A stretch of 15,374 bases of DNA from JACRBK01 sp964427955 (lineage in GTDB: Bacteria > Chloroflexota > Anaerolineae > Aggregatilineales > Aggregatilineaceae): the NCBI GenBank assembly GCA_964427955.1, contig CAYRWY010000097.1, positions 1-15,374 of the forward strand. Reading direction: 5' to 3'. Made by a program: the position numbers and the translations under genes. Position 1 is the first letter of the stretch. Each line of letters starts with the position of its first letter. The notes beneath the pieces were generated by a model. The model saw only the letters and a program-made list of their open reading frames with translations. It was not told the origin of the DNA and did no database searches. This document shows, one piece after another, positions 12,769 to 15,374 of this stretch.

Positions 12769-12792
12769 GGTTAGTGGTCGCGGGCTTTTTGC

Positions 12793-12798
12793 TATAAT
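12793..12798 (+). promoter_or_regulatory. -10 box of the cyclase gene
   Basis: A consensus TATAAT lies 28 bases upstream of the cyclase ATG. The -35 region (about 12770-12776) has only a weak TTAGTG. The spacing suits a short leader. Confidence 0.5.
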
Positions 12799-12826
12799 CT
12801 CCGTTAAGTTCCTCAGTACGAGTAGA

Positions 12827-14899
12827 ATGGAAATCTTCATGCGACCCTTACCGAGCCGCCTGACAGCGCGACTTCTGCGCCTGATCTTCACGCCCCAGCA
12901 TCCCCTGCGCCGCCTGCGCGGCGGCTTGATCGTCGGGCTGATCGTGGGGATCGTGATGTCCCTGGCCGTCTGGCAGAATATGTTCGCCGACATCCGCACC
13001 GGCCTGACCGACCGCCTGTACGTCGCCCGGCCCACCACCAACCTGGTCGCCATCGTGGCTATCGACGACGCCAGCCTGGCCGCCTATGGGCGCTCGCCGA
13101 CCGACTGGTCGCGCTCGGTCCACGCCAAATTGCTCGACCAGCTCAGCGCCGACGGCGCGCGCGTGATCGCCTTCGACGTGTTGTTCGCCAACCCGACTGC
13201 GGACGATCCGGTAGTGGCGGAGGCGATCACCAATAATGAGGCAAAGAGGCGGCATGTGGTGCTGGCTTTTGCCGGGAGCAATACCCAGTCGCTGCGCACC
13301 ACCCACGCCGGGAACCTGATCCAATACGATCAGTACACCTACCCGACGCCGGTGCTGGCCGACGCGGCCTGGCTGATGGGTCATGTCAACGTGTTGCCCG
13401 ACCGCGATGGGCAGATCCGGCGAATTCCCCTTTTCATCCGGGCCCAGAATGGCGAGCCGGGTCCCTCGCTGGCGGTAGCCGCTTATATGGCGTAGCTCCG
13501 CCTGCCGCTGCCGCTCTCGCCCGAACTGCTCGCGATCACAAAGGACCGGGTGACCCTCGCCAAACACCAGTTGTACACCGACAGCATCGGGCAGATGATG
13601 CTCTACTACTTCGGCCCGCCCTCCACCGTAAACCGGGGTGGCACCTTCCCGGTCTACTCGCTGGTGGACGTGGTCGAGGGGCGCGTCCCGCCCGAAGCGT
13701 TCGCCGGTAAGATCGTGCTGGTCGGAATGCTCGGCGCGGCGGGCGATCCCGACAGCTACGCGACGCCCAGCACCGCCTCCGGCGAGAAGATGTTCGGCGT
13801 CGAGATCCACGCCAACACCATCGAAACCATCCACGAGTCGCTGTCCACCGCGGAAGGCGTCCACAACAACGTCAACTACGCCCTGAACCTCGGGCCGCTG
13901 CACCTCCAGCTTTACAAGGGGACGGCGGTGCTGCCGCTGCGCGCCATGCCGTATCAACAGCTCATGATCCTGGTGCTGGGGCTGTCGCTGCTGGCCGGGC
14001 TGATCCTGCCTTTCTTCCGCTGGTACGTGGGCGGGCTGCTGGTCGTGCTGGGTTATGCGGCCTACTTCGCCGTGCTGTCGGTCGCATTCACCACCTGGGG
14101 CCGCGTGCTGGATATTCTGTTCCCCGCTCTGTCGCTCAGTTTTACCTACCTGGGCACGGTCATCATCAGCTACCTGTTCGAGGAACGCCGCCGGGGGCAG
14201 ATCAACGACCTGTTCAGCCGCTACGTCTCGGCGGAGATCGCGCAGAAGATCGTGGAAGCCTTCGACCAGGGCAAGCTCGAACTGGGCGGCGAGGAACGCG
14301 AGATCACGGTGTTGTTCGCCGACATTCGCGGCTTTACGACGCTGTCGGAAGGGCTGACGCCGCCCGAAGTGGTGCGGATGCTCAACCTGTTCCTGGACGA
14401 CATGACCCGCATCGTCATGGAGAACGGCGGCGCCATCAACAAGTACATCGGCGATAACCTGATGGCCTTCTGGAACGCGCCCTATCCGCAGGCCGATCAC
14501 GCCTGGATGGCGACCAAAGCCGCGCTGGGGATGCTGGAATCGATCCAGAAGATGAACGAGAGCAAGCAGTTCCACACCCCGGTCCAGTTCGGGATCGGGA
14601 TCAACACCGGGCCGGTCGTGGTGGGCAACATCGGCTCCTCGCGCCGCCTGGAATACACCCCCATCGGCGACACGGTCAATACGGCCTCGCGGCTGTGCGG
14701 CGTCGCGCCGGGCGGGGTGATCTACATCGGGACGCGCACCCGCGAGCTGGACGGGGATCGCGTCAAGCCGGTGTCGATCCAGTATCTCAAGCTGAAGGGC
14801 AAGGCCGAGCCGGTGGAAGTGCACGAGCTGCGCCTGGCGGGCGGTGACAGGCCCCAGCCGCCCGGTCCGGAGGTCGAGGTCGTGCACGAGGCGGAGTAA
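12827..14899 (+). pseudogene. CHASE2-domain class III adenylate cyclase interrupted by an in-frame TAG
   Basis: One continuous frame of 690 codons encodes a CHASE2 receptor cyclase, broken only by TAG at 13493-13495 (codon 223). Helix 1 lies at about residues 32-50. The extracytoplasmic CHASE2 domain runs to about 350 (VAIVAIDDASLAAYG; GKIVLVGMLGAAGDP). Three helices follow at about 378-455, then the cyclase domain. The metal-binding Asp residues are 499 (FADIRGFT) and 543 (KYIGDN). Lys539 and Thr611 (LEYTPIGDTVN) are the substrate-selecting pair of class IIIb, pointing to ATP and cAMP. Asn618 and Arg622 stabilise the transition state. All catalytic residues remain. The TAG splits CHASE2. A GTG at 13550 with AAAGGA just upstream could restart translation, giving three helices plus an intact cyclase but half a sensor. 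TAC (Tyr) to TAG by one base change is the simplest origin; read-through or sequence error are alternatives. Confidence 0.85.
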
Positions 14900-14973
14900 A
14901 CGGCCCCCTGGCGGTGTTCCGGGGCGGGTAGGGGGATCAAAAGTAGTGAGTATGCGATAATTCGTGGTAATTG

Positions 14974-15157
14974 ACCTCACCCCCCGACCCCCTCTCCACC
15001 CGGTGGCGAGGGGGAGTGGCTTATGGATGGTCTCACCCCCGATCTGCTCTCCATTTGAAATGGAGGGCGGGAAATCGGCACCCGGAAAAGTCCCCTCGCC
15101 AACTTTGTTGGAGAGGGGATTTAGCGGTGAGGTAATTCTCCCTGGCAAAAGTTTAGC
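14974..15157. repeat. Palindromic interspersed repeat
   Basis: Begins with ACCTCACC (14974-14981), ends with GGTGAGGT (15126-15133), then GGCAAAAGTTTAGC (15144-15157). Between these lie several GC stem-loops such as CCCCTCTCC-type arms around 14990-15014, CTCCATT / AATGGAG around 15050 and TCCCCTC / GAGGGGA at 15091-15120. It lies about 75 bases after the cyclase stop and encodes nothing recognisable. The right end matches window bases 1-45 in direct orientation. Confidence 0.65.
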
Positions 15158-15160
15158 CGG

Positions 15161-15285
15161 TCAGTAAGTACAGGCAAATTGATCATTCGGGATGGGTAGG
15201 GGCAGAGCTTGCTCTGCCCAGGGCGCAGCAAGCTGACGCCCCTACGAAAAACACTCGCAAGAATCTACCTGGATGTACTTACTGA
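15161..15285. repeat. Nested palindromic element with 12-bp terminal inverted repeats
   Basis: Perfect 12-bp ends TCAGTAAGTACA (15161-15172) and TGTACTTACTGA (15274-15285) enclose a second inverted repeat, GTAGGGGC (15196-15203) and GCCCCTAC (15238-15245). Inside this lies a hairpin, GGGCAGAG (15200-15207) with CTCTGCCC (15212-15219). The element sits exactly between two inverted copies of GGCAAAAGTTTAGC, so it appears to separate, or to have inserted between, two larger repeats. Confidence 0.75.
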
Positions 15286-15289
15286 TCCC

Positions 15290-15374
15290 TGCATAAATAG
15301 CTAAACTTTTGCCGGGAATATTTACCTCACCCCTCAATCCCCTCTCCGAAAAAAGCGGAGAGGGGACGGACTCC
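15290..15374. repeat. Palindromic interspersed repeat, truncated by window end
   Basis: Starts TGCATAAATAGCTAAACTTTTGCC, then TTTACCTCACCCCTCAATCC and a CCCCTCTCCG / CGGAGAGGGG hairpin before the window ends. It is an inverted relative of bases 1-55 (50 of 55 matches) and of 15109-15157. No coding sequence is seen here or in the rest of 14900-15374. Confidence 0.75.

Noticed and set aside
13493..13495. Recoding of TAG as pyrrolysine or selenocysteine-like read-through
   Set aside because: No downstream structural signal or recoding genes are visible, and the position in CHASE2 is not catalytic. A nonsense change or sequence error is simpler.
12848..15148. Very long minus-strand open frame (766 codons) opposite the cyclase
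   Set aside because: It is antisense to a strongly recognisable CHASE2-cyclase and runs into the repeats. Its product is Arg/Gln/His-rich low-complexity sequence typical of a GC-rich shadow frame.
14974..15374. CRISPR array
   Set aside because: The repeats are palindromic, unequal in length and spacing, and inverted as often as direct. There are no regular spacers and no cas genes.

Overview
The window reads as a high-GC accessory stretch of a Chloroflexota genome, most likely Anaerolineae-like. This is an inference from three things: an archaeal-type HMG-CoA synthase next to an SCP-x-type thiolase homologue, a lipoprotein with a very long Pro/Thr linker, and many GC-rich palindromic repeats of the CCTCACCCC / GGGGTGAGG type. 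No rRNA, tRNA or phylogenetic marker is present to confirm it.

Layout. 1-1226: a Fic-family AMP-transferase on the minus strand, with a repeat end abutting its stop. 1482-5070: a plus-strand block of archaeal-type HMG-CoA synthase, a DUF2264 protein and a thiolase-family protein whose catalytic Cys and one catalytic His appear replaced (Asp83, Asn332). No DUF35 partner is visible. 5071-5528: a vapBC-like cassette with an intact antitoxin and a toxin collapsed by an internal deletion; it is bracketed by a perfect 42-bp repeat of the thiolase 3' end. 5605-6190: an overlapping DUF6883/DUF4926 pair. 6251-9847: two clusters of small multi-spanning membrane proteins with Lys/Arg-rich tails. They are separated by a convergent gene for a stand-alone GAF-like sensory domain. 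9851-10582: a secreted thioredoxin-fold lipoprotein on the minus strand. 10891-11808: a membrane protein with a PsbP/LpqN-like outer domain. 11810-12768: a third small membrane-protein cluster, whose first gene is frameshifted. 12827-14899: a CHASE2-class III adenylate cyclase interrupted by one in-frame TAG. 14900-15374: nested palindromic repeats, with no gene seen.

The most notable organisation is a 57-bp promoter-like element present three times (6251, 8049, 11810). Any two copies match at 42-44 of 57 positions. Each has 11-bp-period TGTCAG direct repeats, resembling sites for OmpR/PhoB-type regulators, and an extended -10. Each stands upstream of a cluster whose first gene encodes a 3-4-helix membrane protein ending in a KPKRK-type tail. 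This looks like a small, co-regulated, paralogous membrane-protein regulon of unknown function. A stand-alone sensory domain and an adenylate cyclase lie nearby, but a functional link is not shown.

Two MITE-like elements with GTTAC(G/C)CA-type terminal inverted repeats sit between promoters and start codons (10680-10858, 11872-12030). The first and last bases of the window are near-identical inverted copies of another repeat end. Three genes look broken (vapC, the 12045 membrane protein, the cyclase), which suggests a decaying region or, for the last two, possible sequence errors.
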